In this document: one piece after another, positions 27,705-36,976 of the stretch
Numbering within the stretch: the first letter of the stretch is position 1
How the letters are laid out: each line of letters opens with the position of its first letter
From: Reyranella humidisoli
Lineage (GTDB): Bacteria > Pseudomonadota > Alphaproteobacteria > Reyranellales > Reyranellaceae
DNA length: 64,000 nt
Direction: 5' to 3'
NCBI RefSeq assembly: GCF_019039055.1
Contig: NZ_JAHOPB010000001.1
Coordinates: 2,454,001-2,518,000 of the forward strand
Translations under genes and position numbers: made by a program
Notes under the pieces: generated by a model
Told to the model about the DNA's origin: nothing
Databases searched by the model: none
Seen by the model: the letters and a program-made list of their open reading frames with translations, nothing else

Positions 27705-28172
27705 TCAGCGCAGGCCGACGGGGACGACGCTGATCGAGTTCTGCGGACTGCCCTCGATCACGCGGTCGGTATAGGTGAGATATATCAGAGCGCGCCGCTT
27801 CGGATCGTAGAAGCGCACGACCTGGGTGGTCTTGAAGATCAGCGAGGCGCGCTCGCTGAACACTTCGTGCGGGCTCTTGAGCTTCTCGGCCTTGTCGCCG
27901 TCGACCGGCCCGACCTGGTGGCAGGAGATCGAGGCGTAGGGCGGGTCCTCGGCCAGGCCGACCATGCCCTTGAGCCCGCCGGTGCGGGCGCGCGCCAGGT
28001 AGCACGTGATGCCGGCGAGGTCGGGATCGTCGAAGGCCTCGACCACGATCTTGTCGTTGGGCCCGAGCCACTTGAAGCGGTAGCCGACCGAGCCGATCTC
28101 CTCGGCCGCGGCGGGAAGCGCCGTAGGAAGCGCCACGAGCAGGGCGAGGGCGGCGAGGAAAAAGCGGGTCAT
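27705..28172 (-). CDS. creA: CreA family periplasmic protein
   Basis: The 155-residue protein has a signal peptide ([20 protein letters not shown], then AAA). The conserved CreA region [20 protein letters not shown] is followed by [20 protein letters not shown] and [20 protein letters not shown]. The function of CreA is unknown; it is widely conserved in proteobacteria. AAGGAG precedes the ATG and lies just after the EamA gene stop, so it belongs to that transcript. Confidence 0.9.
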   Translation of the reverse strand: MTRFFLAALALLVALPTALPAAAEEIGSVGYRFKWLGPNDKIVVEAFDDPDLAGITCYLARARTGGLKGMVGLAEDPPYASISCHQVGPVDGDKAEKLKSPHEVFSERASLIFKTTQVVRFYDPKRRALIYLTYTDRVIEGSPQNSISVVPVGLR

Positions 28173-28173
28173 C

Positions 28174-29076
28174 TCAGGCTCCTTTGGCAGGGCGGGTCGC
28201 GAGGAACAAGCCGGGCAGCACCAGCATGGTTCCCATCAGATGATACCACTGCGGCGTTTCGCCAAGGGTCAGCCAGGCCAGGATGCCGACATAGAGCGGC
28301 CCGAGATACATCGACACGCTGGTGACCGAGGGGCCGAGCTCGCGCACGCAATAGGCGAAGGCACCGTAGGCGCCGACGCCCGGAATGATCGCCAGCACGA
28401 GGAAGGCGGTCCAGGTGCGCCAGTCGGCGAGGTCGGGCGCCTGCCAGAACAGCGCCTCGGCGAGCGTGAACGGCAGCAGCACGATCGCGCCCGCGAAGGA
28501 GATGGCGCAGAGCCGCGTCAGCGGATCGAGGGCGCTTGGCCGCGCCTTCAGCAGCACCGAGTAGAGGCCCCAGCAGGCCGAGGCCGCCGCGATCCAGAGA
28601 TCGCCCTCGGTGAAACGGACCGACAGCAGGTTTTCCACCCGTCCCTTCGCGAACACGGCGGCGACGCCCGCGAGGCAGAGCACGATGCCGGCGATGCGGC
28701 CCGGCGTGAGCCGCTCGCGATAGAGAACACGGCCCAGTGCCACGACCAGGATCGGCGAGGCGGCGTAGATCAGGCCGATGTTGAGCGCCGGCACCGAGCG
28801 CGCGCCGATATAGACCCAGGCGCCGCAGATCCACATGCCGAGTGCGCCCAGCAGCAGCAGGTCGCGCCATTCGCGCGCGAGGGCGTGGCGGTGGCGCACG
28901 AGGCGGGGCCAGACGAACGGCAGCAGCAGCAGGGCGACGAAGAACCAGCGTCCCAGCGCCAGTGCGTTCGGCGGCACGAACGTCGCGTAGCGTGCGCCCA
29001 GCATGTTCACGGAGAACATCGCGGGCGTCAGCAGCAGCAGCGTCCAGGCGATGCGACGGCGGGTGAAGAACGACAC
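28174..29076 (-). CDS. EamA/DMT-family transporter
   Basis: The 300-residue protein has ten predicted helices in two EamA repeats. Highlights are [40 protein letters not shown] and a second-half [20 protein letters not shown]. Such permeases export small metabolites. The stop lies one base before the creA ATG, which indicates translational coupling. A large palindrome lies upstream. Substrate unknown. Confidence 0.9.
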   Translation of the reverse strand: MSFFTRRRIAWTLLLLTPAMFSVNMLGARYATFVPPNALALGRWFFVALLLLPFVWPRLVRHRHALAREWRDLLLLGALGMWICGAWVYIGARSVPALNIGLIYAASPILVVALGRVLYRERLTPGRIAGIVLCLAGVAAVFAKGRVENLLSVRFTEGDLWIAAASACWGLYSVLLKARPSALDPLTRLCAISFAGAIVLLPFTLAEALFWQAPDLADWRTWTAFLVLAIIPGVGAYGAFAYCVRELGPSVTSVSMYLGPLYVGILAWLTLGETPQWYHLMGTMLVLPGLFLATRPAKGA

Positions 29077-29102
29077 GGTGGGTTTCTAGCACGGGAAGCT
29101 CT

Positions 29103-29233
29103 CCCGTCGTCTCGACCGAAGCCTCGCGCAGCGAGGCGTAGTGGAGAGACCTTCTCTCCACCAAAGGCCAGCTATGCGTGGACAGAAGGTCTCTCCGCTA
29201 CGCGCCTGCGGCGCTTCGGTCGAGACGACGGGG
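29103..29233. repeat. Long imperfect palindrome (CCCGTCGTCTCGACCGAAGC family)
   Basis: The left arm begins CCCGTCGTCTCGACCGAAGC at 29103 and its complement ends at 29233. The inner blocks GCGTAGTGGAGAGACCTTCT and its partner also pair with few mismatches. The pair of arms is broken only where CTCGCGCAGCGAG faces a shorter GC-rich loop. It fills the gap between the EamA start and the Cys-rich gene end. The GTAGNGGAGAGACC core recalls the other GTAGCGAGGGATCC repeats, but it is a separate family. Confidence 0.85.
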
Positions 29234-29256
29234 GACTTTGTTTCTCGGACCGCGCC

Positions 29257-30009
29257 TCAGGTCGGGCGCAAGCCGTCCTTGGGATACTGGCCGCCGGCTT
29301 CCTTGATCGCGGCGCGGTAGTTCTTCTCGGAGTTGAATGGCTCCATCTTCGGGAAGTCCTTCGGCTTGCCGGGACGGATCTCGCCGGTCGAGGGCGTGAC
29401 GATCAGCAGCTCGCCCTTGCGGCCGAGCAGCGGGATCTCCCGCTTCCAGCGCGAATAGACGCGGCGCGCCGAGGCCGAGAAATCGACGTAGGTGTCGAAC
29501 TCGCTCTTGTCCTTGATGAACAGCGCCTCGTAGGTGGCGATGAACTCCTCGACGAACTTGCGGTCGACGATCTCGAGGTGGGACATCATCCAGCAGCGAT
29601 CCTCGAACACCCAGTAGGTGCCGATGCCGACGAATTCCTTCTTGCGCGTCAGGTACGGGTAGAACGGGAAGCCGCGGCAGGCGATGGTGCGGTTGTCGCG
29701 CTCGCAATGACGCGCGCCCTTGCAGTGGATCGCCATGCAGTCGGGCGTCAGCTCCTCGACGATCTTCTTGGTGGCGTAGTCGTAGGGCTTGAACTTCGAC
29801 CACAGGTCGGTGCGGGTCTTGAGCAGGTCCCATTCGACCTTGTGGACCACCGGCACCGCGTTCTGCGTCGAGCAGCAGACCGGCTCGCCATCATTGAGGG
29901 GCGCGCATTTGCGGCCGCAATCGAAACGCGAGACCGGGGCGTTGAAGCCCTCGTAGAGACTGGCGAAATCGGCGGGCTTTATCTTTGATTTCTGGGAGGC
30001 AGGGGGCAT
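29257..30009 (-). CDS. Cys-rich conserved protein, 250 aa
   Basis: The protein contains many cysteines in its first two-thirds: FDCGRKCAPL, EPVCCSTQ, TPDCMAIHCKGARHCERDN and TIACRGFPFYPY. The spacing suggests binding of zinc or iron-sulfur, as in YkgJ-like metal-chelating proteins, though I do not assign it to a family. No signal peptide or membrane segment. The C-terminal third is Lys-rich and ends YPKDGLRPT. The gene is 60 bp downstream of a methyltransferase gene on the same strand. Function unknown. Confidence 0.75.
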   Translation of the reverse strand: MPPASQKSKIKPADFASLYEGFNAPVSRFDCGRKCAPLNDGEPVCCSTQNAVPVVHKVEWDLLKTRTDLWSKFKPYDYATKKIVEELTPDCMAIHCKGARHCERDNRTIACRGFPFYPYLTRKKEFVGIGTYWVFEDRCWMMSHLEIVDRKFVEEFIATYEALFIKDKSEFDTYVDFSASARRVYSRWKREIPLLGRKGELLIVTPSTGEIRPGKPKDFPKMEPFNSEKNYRAAIKEAGGQYPKDGLRPT

Positions 30010-30069
30010 GGTTTCACCGTACCCCGAGTTGTCTGTGAATGAACAGCGATGGAATTGAAGCGCCGCGTC

Positions 30070-30741
30070 TCACGAAACCGGCAGGACGCGCCACACCACC
30101 GTCTCGCGCATGCCGCGGTTCTCCAGCTGGAGCGAGGTCGGGATCTCGTAGCGGCCGCGTTCCTCCAGGCCCTGGGCGCTGAAATAGTTGCGGCCCGGGT
30201 CGCCCAGCAGGACCAGCCGGCCCTTTTCGGCGTGGCTGCGCAGCCAGGCCAGCGCCTGCACCGACATCTCGCGCTCGTAACAGACGTCGCCCGCGATCAC
30301 CACGTCGGCCTCCGGGCTTCCCGCCGCCCCGGCCAGCCAGTCCTCGCTGCTCGTCTCGATCGACAGGCCGTTGGCCGCGGCGTTGAGGCCGGCCGCGATC
30401 AGGGAGAGCTTGTCGATGTCGTTGGCCACCACCGACGCGGCGCCGCAGCGGGCGGCTGCCATCGAGGAGACGCCCGAGCCCGCGGCGAAGTCGATCACGC
30501 GCTTGCCGGCCACCAGCGACGGGTTGTCGAGCAGGTAACGCGCCACGGCCTGGCCGCCCGGCCAGCAGAAGGCCCAGTAGGGCGGGTCGACGTTCTGCTC
30601 GTCCAGCCACGCCTCGGTCGCCTGCCAGATCGGCACGTATTCGGTGGCAAGCCACAGCTTGAACTCGGGCACCATGGCCGGCGCCTCGAGCGCGGTGTTG
30701 GTGCGGATGAAATTCTCGGGGTCGTGGGGAAGTCTCGACAT
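30070..30741 (-). CDS. Class I SAM-dependent methyltransferase (ETF-beta lysine methyltransferase-like)
   Basis: The 223-residue protein has a seven-strand SAM fold: motif I in VIDFAAGSGVSSMAAARCGA, then NDIDKLSLIAAGLNAAANGL and VVIAGDVCYE. The preceding DPPYWAFCWPGGQAVARYLL stretch is characteristic of the METTL20/ETFBKMT group, which methylates lysines of electron transfer flavoprotein beta; other members modify other proteins. The start MSRLPHDPEN overlaps nothing and is close behind ubiA. Assignment to that subgroup is a family inference. Confidence 0.8.
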   Translation of the reverse strand: MSRLPHDPENFIRTNTALEAPAMVPEFKLWLATEYVPIWQATEAWLDEQNVDPPYWAFCWPGGQAVARYLLDNPSLVAGKRVIDFAAGSGVSSMAAARCGAASVVANDIDKLSLIAAGLNAAANGLSIETSSEDWLAGAAGSPEADVVIAGDVCYEREMSVQALAWLRSHAEKGRLVLLGDPGRNYFSAQGLEERGRYEIPTSLQLENRGMRETVVWRVLPVS

Positions 30742-30746
30742 GTACC

Positions 30747-31670
30747 TCAGTACAGTCTGTCGGCGACAAGCGCAGCCAGCATCAGCCAGCCGACCAGCCG
30801 GTTCGACTTGAAGCGCATCAGGCAGTCGGCCGGGTCGTGGGGCTTGAGCAGGGCGATCTGCCACACGAAGTGCGCGGCGATGCAGGCCAGCAGGACAAAG
30901 TAGCCCGGCCCCAGCGGGGCCAGCAGGCCGGTCGCGGTCCACAGCGCGAGGGCCAGCACGGCGAAGAAGGTAAGCCAGCGGCGCGGGGCGGCGGCGAAGC
31001 GGCGGGCCGTCGACTTCACGCCGACCACGGCATCGTCGCGCTGGTCCTGCATGGCGTAGATCGTGTCGTAGACCATCGTCCAGGCGACGCCGCCGAGATA
31101 GAGCGCGACGGTGGCCCAGGAGAGCGTCTGGGTGACGGCGGCGTAGCCGACCAGCGCACCCCAGTTGAAGGCGAAGCCCAGCACGACCTGCGGCCAGGAG
31201 GTGATCTTCTTCATCGCCGGATAGACGGCGACCAGCAGCAGCGACAGCAGCGCCACGCCGCCCGCGAACTTGTTGAGCTTGAACAGCACGGCCGCGCCCA
31301 CGGCGCCCTGAAGCGCCATCCAGATCAGCGCGTGGTGCAGCTTCAGCTCGCCCGAGGGCAGCGGCCGGCCGCGTGTGCGCTCGACCCCGGCATCGACCTT
31401 GCGGTCGAGGATGTCGTTCCAGGTGCAGCCCGCGCCGCGCATGGCAATGGCGCCGACCGTGAACAGCGCCATGTAGCCCGCCAACTGGGCCCAGTGGGGC
31501 GCGGCGGCCAGCGCCGACGACCACCAGCAGGGAAACAGCAGCAACCAGATGCCGATCGGCCGATCCCAGCGCGCCAGACGCCCGTAGGGCCGCGCCCAGG
31601 GCGGCAGGTAGCGCAGCGTCCAGTGCGTCTGGTCGATATCGGTGAAGCCGGTTGTCCGGGCGGTGGTCAT
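30747..31670 (-). CDS. ubiA: 4-hydroxybenzoate octaprenyltransferase
   Basis: The 307-residue membrane protein has both Asp-rich prenyl-diphosphate motifs: NDILDRKVDAGVERT (about residues 84-98) and DTIYAMQDQRDDAVVGVKST. The core opens PYGRLARWDRPIGIWLLLFP. About eight helices cross the inner membrane. It adds the polyprenyl tail to 4-hydroxybenzoate in ubiquinone synthesis. It is divergent from rsmE with a 49-bp gap and precedes a methyltransferase gene by five bases. Together with ubiD at 24-25 kb it suggests quinone synthesis is spread over this segment. Confidence 0.95.
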   Translation of the reverse strand: MTTARTTGFTDIDQTHWTLRYLPPWARPYGRLARWDRPIGIWLLLFPCWWSSALAAAPHWAQLAGYMALFTVGAIAMRGAGCTWNDILDRKVDAGVERTRGRPLPSGELKLHHALIWMALQGAVGAAVLFKLNKFAGGVALLSLLLVAVYPAMKKITSWPQVVLGFAFNWGALVGYAAVTQTLSWATVALYLGGVAWTMVYDTIYAMQDQRDDAVVGVKSTARRFAAAPRRWLTFFAVLALALWTATGLLAPLGPGYFVLLACIAAHFVWQIALLKPHDPADCLMRFKSNRLVGWLMLAALVADRLY

Positions 31671-31719
31671 GGCGTCATCATGCAGCGATGCGCGTCAATG
31701 ATCCATCGAAGGAACCTTC

Positions 31720-32508
31720 ATGAGTGCCGCACGCCTCTTCGTCGAGGCCGCTCTCGCGGCCGGCGGCGAAGCCCCGCTCGACGAGGCCCAGGTTCACTAC
31801 CTGCGCCATGTGATGCGCCGGCCGGACGGCGCGCCGCTGCTGCTGTTCAACGGCCGCGACGGCGAGTGGCGCGGCACGCTGTCGGCGCGCGGCAAGAAGT
31901 CGGCCGTCGCCGAGCTGGGCGAGCGGACGCGCGAGCAGGTGCCCGAGCCCGACCTCTGGCTGTGCTTCGCACCGGTGAAACGCGCGCGCATCGACTATAT
32001 CGCCGAGAAGGCGACCGAACTCGGCGTCTCGGTGCTGCAGCCGGTGGTGACGCGCCACACGGCGGTCGAGAGGGTCAATGTCGAGCGCCTGCGCGCCAAC
32101 GCGGTCGAGGCGGCGGAGCAGACCGAGCGCCTCACGGTGCCCGAGGTGCGCGAACCGCTCGATCTCGGGAAGCTGCTCGACACCTGGCCCGCGGGCCGGC
32201 GGCTGATGATGTGCGACGAGACCGGGGGCGGTCCGCCGATCACTGAGGCCCTGTTGCAGCTGGATGACGCCGCGCGGGCCGCGCCGTGGGCGATCGTCAT
32301 CGGGCCGGAGGGCGGCTTTGCCGAGGTTGAGCTTCAGGCACTCCGTCGCATAAAGGATGTAACGTCTGTAGGTCTCGGTCCGCGCATCCTGAGGGCCGAC
32401 ACGGCGGCGCTTGCAGCGCTGGCATGCTGGCAGGCCCTCGTGGGCGACTGGCGGCGCCCGACGCCCCGTCTGAGCGGCGATTATCGCACATCCAAGGTTA
32501 CCGTCTGA
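31720..32508 (+). CDS. rsmE: 16S rRNA (uracil-1498-N3)-methyltransferase
   Basis: The 262-residue protein shows the SPOUT-fold features of RsmE: KRARIDYIAEKATELGVSVL, QPVVTRHTAV, AAEQTERLTVPEVREP, the SAM-knot WAIVIGPEGGFAEVE, and LGPRILRADTAALAAL. It methylates U1498 of 16S rRNA. The N-terminal PUA-like part has HYLRHVMRRPDG. Divergent from ubiA. Length is normal. Confidence 0.95.
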   Translation: MSAARLFVEAALAAGGEAPLDEAQVHYLRHVMRRPDGAPLLLFNGRDGEWRGTLSARGKKSAVAELGERTREQVPEPDLWLCFAPVKRARIDYIAEKATELGVSVLQPVVTRHTAVERVNVERLRANAVEAAEQTERLTVPEVREPLDLGKLLDTWPAGRRLMMCDETGGGPPITEALLQLDDAARAAPWAIVIGPEGGFAEVELQALRRIKDVTSVGLGPRILRADTAALAALACWQALVGDWRRPTPRLSGDYRTSKVTV

Positions 32509-32652
32509 GTGCTTGCGCAGTCCCCCGGCGATGTGGGAGAGGGGGAATCGAACAGGATGAACCAGCCGCAGGCTCACGTGAGGTTTTCTCATGCGACCGC
32601 GCCGCTCCATCAGCCCTCATAAGGCCGGGAGCGATCAGGGAGAGATGACCGT

Positions 32653-34017
32653 ATGTCCGCACCTCCGTCGGGCGGCGGCGCGCCGATCGAAAATCGGCGG
32701 CAGCTGATTGAATACTTCGCGGCCGGCAACAAGCCCCGCGCGCAGTGGCGCATGGGCACCGAGCACGAGAAGTTCGGCTACCACACCAAGACGCTGAAGC
32801 CGCTGGCCTATGACGGGCCGGACGGCATCCGCGCCATGCTCGAAGGGCTGACGCGCTTTGGCTGGGAGCCGGTGATCGAGGGCAACAATCCCATCGCGCT
32901 GCTGCGCGGCAAGGCCAGCATAACGCTGGAGCCGGGTGGCCAGTTCGAACTGTCGGGTGCGCCGCTCGAGACGCTGCACGAGGCGGCGGCCGAGAACGGC
33001 CAGCATATCGACGAGGTGAAGCAGGTCGCGGGCGAGATCGGCGCGTCCTTCATCGGGCTGGGCTTCGCGCCCGAGTGGACGCGCGAGGACATGCACTGGA
33101 TGCCCAAGGGCCGCTACAAGATCATGCGCGAGTACATGCCCAAGGTGGGCAAGCTCGGCCTCGACATGATGCTGCGGACCTGCACTGTGCAGACCAATCT
33201 CGACTTCGATTCCGAAGCCGACATGGTGAAGAAGTTCCGCGTGTCGCTGGCCTTGCAGCCGATCGCGACCGCGCTGTTCGCCAACTCGCCCTTCAAGGAG
33301 GGCAAGGACATCGGCTTCAAGAGCTACCGCAGCCACATCTGGACCGACACCGACCCCGATCGTTGCGGTGTGCTGCCCTTCGTCTTCGAGGACGGGTTCG
33401 GCTTCGAGCGCTACGTCGACTACATGCTCGATGTGCCGATGTACTTCGTCTATCGCGACGGCAAGTACATCGATGCGTCCGGCCAGAGCTTCCGCGACTT
33501 CCTGAAGGGCAAGCTGCCGGCGCGGCCGGGCGAGTTACCTTCGATCAACGACTGGGCCGATCACATCACCACGGCGTTCCCCGAGGTGCGGCTGAAGCGC
33601 TTTCTCGAGATGCGCGGCGCGGACTCCGGTCCGCTGGGCGCGCTGAACGCGCTGCCGGCGCTGTGGGTCGGCCTGCTCTACGACCAGACCGCGCTCGATG
33701 CGGCCTGGGATCTGGTGAAGGACTGGACCGCCGCCGACCATGACTTCCTGCGCGCGGAGACGCCCAAGTCGGGCCTCGCCACGATGTTCCGTGGCCGTGT
33801 CCTGTCAGAACTGGCACGCGATGTGGTCGAGATCGCCCATGCCGGCCTGCGCGCGCGCAATCGGCTCAACGCCGTGGGCGCCGACGAGACGATGTATCTG
33901 GCGCCGCTCGACCGGGCCGTCGCCAGCGGCCAGGCGCCGGCCGACGAACTGCTCGCCCGGTGGCACGGCGAATGGAAAGGGTCCTTCGCGGCACTGTTCC
34001 GCGACTGTGCCTACTGA
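32653..34017 (+). CDS. gshA: Glutamate-cysteine ligase, alphaproteobacterial/plant type
   Basis: The 454-residue protein has RQLIEYFAAGNKPRAQWRMG, TEHEKFGYH, ASITLEPGGQFELSGAPLET and GFAPEWTREDMHWMPKGRYK, the marks of the GCS2 group in alphaproteobacteria and plants. It joins glutamate and cysteine, the first step of glutathione synthesis. GGGAGAG lies before the ATG. A 144-bp gap after rsmE holds no other recognisable element. gshB is not in the window. Confidence 0.94.
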   Translation: MSAPPSGGGAPIENRRQLIEYFAAGNKPRAQWRMGTEHEKFGYHTKTLKPLAYDGPDGIRAMLEGLTRFGWEPVIEGNNPIALLRGKASITLEPGGQFELSGAPLETLHEAAAENGQHIDEVKQVAGEIGASFIGLGFAPEWTREDMHWMPKGRYKIMREYMPKVGKLGLDMMLRTCTVQTNLDFDSEADMVKKFRVSLALQPIATALFANSPFKEGKDIGFKSYRSHIWTDTDPDRCGVLPFVFEDGFGFERYVDYMLDVPMYFVYRDGKYIDASGQSFRDFLKGKLPARPGELPSINDWADHITTAFPEVRLKRFLEMRGADSGPLGALNALPALWVGLLYDQTALDAAWDLVKDWTAADHDFLRAETPKSGLATMFRGRVLSELARDVVEIAHAGLRARNRLNAVGADETMYLAPLDRAVASGQAPADELLARWHGEWKGSFAALFRDCAY

Positions 34018-34031
34018 GGTAAGGTCGCGGC

Positions 34032-34886
34032 ATGCTCGATCGTTGCGACCGCGTTCAGATCGCCGTGCACGACGCCGCCAAGGCGGCGCAGCGCTTCGGC
34101 CAGTTGCTTGGCAGCCAGGTGGCGCGCCACGACCATAGCCGCCACCTGTCGGCCAAACGCACCATCCTCGCCGTCGGCGAGAGCGAGTTCGAGCTCTGCG
34201 AGCCCGATGGCGCGGGCCTTACCCAGGATTTCCTCAGCCGTCGCGGCGAGGGGCTGATGACGGCGGGTTACTGCACCGCCGATCTCGACGGCATGGTGAA
34301 GCGCTGGGAAGGTCTCGGCATCGGCTACGACCGCGACAACGGCCAGCTCTACCTCGCGAACGACGCGACCTTTGGCCTGCCCATCGTGATCTCCGAGAGC
34401 ACCTATCGTCCCCGCGTGGGTCCGGTGTCGTTTCTCTACGAAACGACCAACACGCTGATGAGCGACTGGCGCCGCGTCGCCGCGGTCTATGCGGGCCTGT
34501 TCGGGCTCGACCCGTCGCGCTTCAGCGAGATCGGCAGCGAGCGCTTCGGCTATATCGGGACGCTCACTTTGTTCGATCCGCCCAACCGGCTCGACCGCAT
34601 CGAGCTCAGCCAGGTCACCGACAACGTCCATTCGATGGGCCGCTACGCCCACAAGCACGGCGATTCGCTCTACATGTGCTACGTCGAGGTCCACGACTGG
34701 CCCAACGTCCGCCAGCGCCTGCTCGACGCCAATGCCCGCTATACGCCGCGCGGCTCGGACCCGGTGACCGATCCCGACGGCGGCTGGATCCATCCGAAGG
34801 AACTGCACGGGGTGTTGCTCGGCGTCTCGCGCACGGGCCTCGCCTGGGACTGGTCGGGCCGCGAGGAGCTGGTGCCGCCGGTATGA
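34032..34886 (+). CDS. VOC-family (glyoxalase/dioxygenase fold) protein
   Basis: The 284-residue protein has two glyoxalase-like repeats: DRVQIAVHDAAKAAQRFGQL at the start, and a second with WRRVAAVYAGLFGLDPSRFS. ELCEPDGAGLT and HPKELHGVLLGVSR provide possible metal ligands. This fold covers isomerases, dioxygenases and resistance proteins, so the reaction is open. It follows gshA by 14 bp and its stop overlaps the next start (ATGA). Confidence 0.8.
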   Translation: MLDRCDRVQIAVHDAAKAAQRFGQLLGSQVARHDHSRHLSAKRTILAVGESEFELCEPDGAGLTQDFLSRRGEGLMTAGYCTADLDGMVKRWEGLGIGYDRDNGQLYLANDATFGLPIVISESTYRPRVGPVSFLYETTNTLMSDWRRVAAVYAGLFGLDPSRFSEIGSERFGYIGTLTLFDPPNRLDRIELSQVTDNVHSMGRYAHKHGDSLYMCYVEVHDWPNVRQRLLDANARYTPRGSDPVTDPDGGWIHPKELHGVLLGVSRTGLAWDWSGREELVPPV

Positions 34887-35431
34887 GTTCGAACATGAAG
34901 CGTCGTTCGCTCGTTGCGATGCTGGCGGCGCTGCCGCTCGCAGCACACGCCCAGCCGGCCGACTGGCAGACCGTGGTCGGGCCCGACCTGCGCTTTAGGC
35001 TGGAAATGCCGGCGCCGGTCAACAAGACCTCGGCGGGCGAGAAGGAAAAGGGCCATGCCGGCGAGCGCGTCGCCTGGGCCTCCAAGCGCAACGGCGAGAT
35101 GTTCGACTTCGACTATGTCGACTACGAGCCGGGCTGGTTCTCGGCCAAGAACAGCAAGGAGATGGCGCGCGATCTGGGGCGCGGCGAGGCCGAGAAGGCC
35201 TTCCCGCGCAACAAGTTCAAGTACGTGCTCGACGAGCCGGTGACGCTGCAGGGCTGGGACGGCTACGCGCTGGACATCGCCGACCACGAGAACGCGCTGG
35301 TCATGATGCGCACCTACATCGTGAAGGACCGGCTCTATCGCCTGCTGGTGACGGCGAAGAACGACGAGGAATCGCGGGCGGCGGCCAACCGCTTCCTCGC
35401 CTCGCTGCGGCTGGCGGAGACCAGAAGCTAG
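34883..35431 (+). CDS. Secreted hypothetical protein, 182 aa
   Basis: A signal peptide (MSSNMKRRSLVAMLAALPLA, then AHA) precedes a small beta-rich domain with VVGPDLRFRLEMPAPVNKTS and IVKDRLYRLLVTAKNDEESR. The latter resembles proteins in which a periplasmic domain ends in a stretch on 'measured' residues, but I do not assign it. The start overlaps the VOC stop (ATGA), giving translational coupling. Function unknown. Confidence 0.75.
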   Translation: MSSNMKRRSLVAMLAALPLAAHAQPADWQTVVGPDLRFRLEMPAPVNKTSAGEKEKGHAGERVAWASKRNGEMFDFDYVDYEPGWFSAKNSKEMARDLGRGEAEKAFPRNKFKYVLDEPVTLQGWDGYALDIADHENALVMMRTYIVKDRLYRLLVTAKNDEESRAAANRFLASLRLAETRS

Positions 35432-35432
35432 G

Positions 35433-36419
35433 ATGCGTATCTGTGTTTTCGGCGCCGGTGCGATCGGCGGCAACTATGCAACGCGGCTGGCCGATGCCGG
35501 CAACGAGGTCTCCGTCGTCGCGCGCGGTCCCCATCTCGAGGCGATCCGCGCCAACGGGCTTACGCTGCTGACTGGTGACAGGAAGATCGTCGCCAAGGTG
35601 AAGGCGAGCGACAAGCCCGCCGAACTCGGCCCGCAGGACGTGGTGATCTCGACCCTCAAGGCATCAAGCCTGTCGGCAATCGCCGACACGGTCGGGCCGC
35701 TGCTGGGACCGGGCACGCCCGTGGTGTTCGCGCAGAACGGCATCCCCTGGTGGTACGGACACGGGCTCGGCAAGGATCGACCCAGGGCGCCCGACCTGTC
35801 GCGCCTCGATCCCGGTGGTGCCCTGCTCAAGGCGGTGGGCTTCGACCGCACGCTGGGCGGCGTCATCACCTCGTCCAATCACGTGATCGAGCCCGGCGTG
35901 GTGCGCAACATCTCACCCGACCGCAATGTGCTGTGGGTCGGCGAGCCCGACGACCGTCAGACGCCGCGCATCCAGAAGCTGCGCGAGACGCTGATCGCCG
36001 CCGGCATCGCCTCGCCCTCGACCACCGACATACGCTACGACATCTGGCACAAGCTGATGGCCAACTTCACGGGCTCGACGCTCTGCCTCATCCTGCGCCA
36101 GCCCACCACCATCCAGGCGACACCAATGGTCAATCGCCTCGCGCGCCGCGCCCATGCCGAGGCGCTGGCCATCGCCGCCGCCCACGGCGTCGTGCTCGAC
36201 GATTCGCCCGAGGTCCGCTACGGCCCCAAGCGCGTCTATCCCGACCATCGTCCGTCGATCCTGCAGGATTACGAGGGCGGCCGACCGATGGAAGTCGAGG
36301 CGATCGTGCGGGCGCCGCTCGCCTTCGCGCGCAGCGCCGGCCTCGACACGCCCACGCTCGACGCCATCGAATCGATTTGCGTCAGCCTCGCGGAATCGAA
36401 GAAGCTGTATCGGTCCTGA
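35433..36419 (+). CDS. 2-dehydropantoate 2-reductase family protein (PanE/ApbA)
   Basis: The 328-residue protein begins MRICVFGAGAIGGNYATRLA, the NADP-binding motif, and has VVISTLKASSLSAIADTVGP, VFAQNGIPWWYG, and a C-terminal catalytic helix region (DIWHKLMANFTGSTLCLILR). PanE reduces ketopantoate in pantothenate synthesis, but many paralogues act on other 2-oxo acids, so the exact role is open. The gene begins one base after the secreted protein stop. Confidence 0.88.
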   Translation: MRICVFGAGAIGGNYATRLADAGNEVSVVARGPHLEAIRANGLTLLTGDRKIVAKVKASDKPAELGPQDVVISTLKASSLSAIADTVGPLLGPGTPVVFAQNGIPWWYGHGLGKDRPRAPDLSRLDPGGALLKAVGFDRTLGGVITSSNHVIEPGVVRNISPDRNVLWVGEPDDRQTPRIQKLRETLIAAGIASPSTTDIRYDIWHKLMANFTGSTLCLILRQPTTIQATPMVNRLARRAHAEALAIAAAHGVVLDDSPEVRYGPKRVYPDHRPSILQDYEGGRPMEVEAIVRAPLAFARSAGLDTPTLDAIESICVSLAESKKLYRS

Positions 36420-36436
36420 CCGCAAGGTAAGGGAAC

Positions 36437-36841
36437 ATGGCGAAGTCCGCCGCTTCGGCCAACATCGACGCCCGCATCAAGGAGCTGGGCGACTGGCGCG
36501 GCGAGACGCTCGCGCGCGTCCGCAAGCTGATCCATGAGGCCGATCCGGCGATCGTCGAGGAATGGAAGTGGCGCGGCGTGCCGGTCTGGGAGCATGACGG
36601 CATCGTCTGCACCGGCGAGAGCTACAAGCAGGTCGTGAAACTCACCTTCGCACGCGGCGCGGCGTTGCCCGATCCGAAGATGCTGTTCAATGCCAGCCTC
36701 GACGGTAATGTCCGCCGTGCCATCGACATTCCCGAGGGTGCGAAGCTGAACGAGACGGCTTTCAAGACCTTGATCCGCGCCGCTGTCGCCGTGAACAAGC
36801 AAGCGTTGGCCGAGCGGGCCGCTAAAAAGAAGAAGCGGTAG
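36437..36841 (+). CDS. DUF1801 domain protein
   Basis: The 134-residue protein has the DUF1801 (YdhG-like) features IKELGDWRGETLARVRKLIH, EEWKWRGVPVWEHDGIVCTG and VKLTFARGAALPDPKMLFNA. The C-terminus is Lys-rich (AAKKKKR). Function unknown. It follows the PanE-like gene by 17 bp and is the last rightward gene of this run, before two palindromic repeats. Confidence 0.88.
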   Translation: MAKSAASANIDARIKELGDWRGETLARVRKLIHEADPAIVEEWKWRGVPVWEHDGIVCTGESYKQVVKLTFARGAALPDPKMLFNASLDGNVRRAIDIPEGAKLNETAFKTLIRAAVAVNKQALAERAAKKKKR

Positions 36842-36858
36842 CGAGTGCCTCTCATGTT

Positions 36859-36955
36859 CCTCTCCCCCGCTAGGGGGAGAGGCTAGGTGAGGGGGTGACT
36901 CGATATGTTCGTGCGCAACCCCCTCACCCAACCTCTCCCCCTATCGGGGGAGAGG
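36859..36955. repeat. Composite palindrome: two inverted CCTCTCCCCC elements (copies 3 and 4)
   Basis: Copy 3 (36859-36882, loop GCTA) and copy 4 (36932-36955, loop TATC) each have ten-base perfect arms. Between them GGTGAGGGGGT (36886-36896) pairs with ACCCCCTCACC (36918-36928), so the two copies face each other and the whole block is one longer palindrome. It separates the DUF1801 gene from the converging tldD gene. Confidence 0.9.
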
Positions 36956-36976
36956 AGAGTTTGAGGGATGCCCAGA

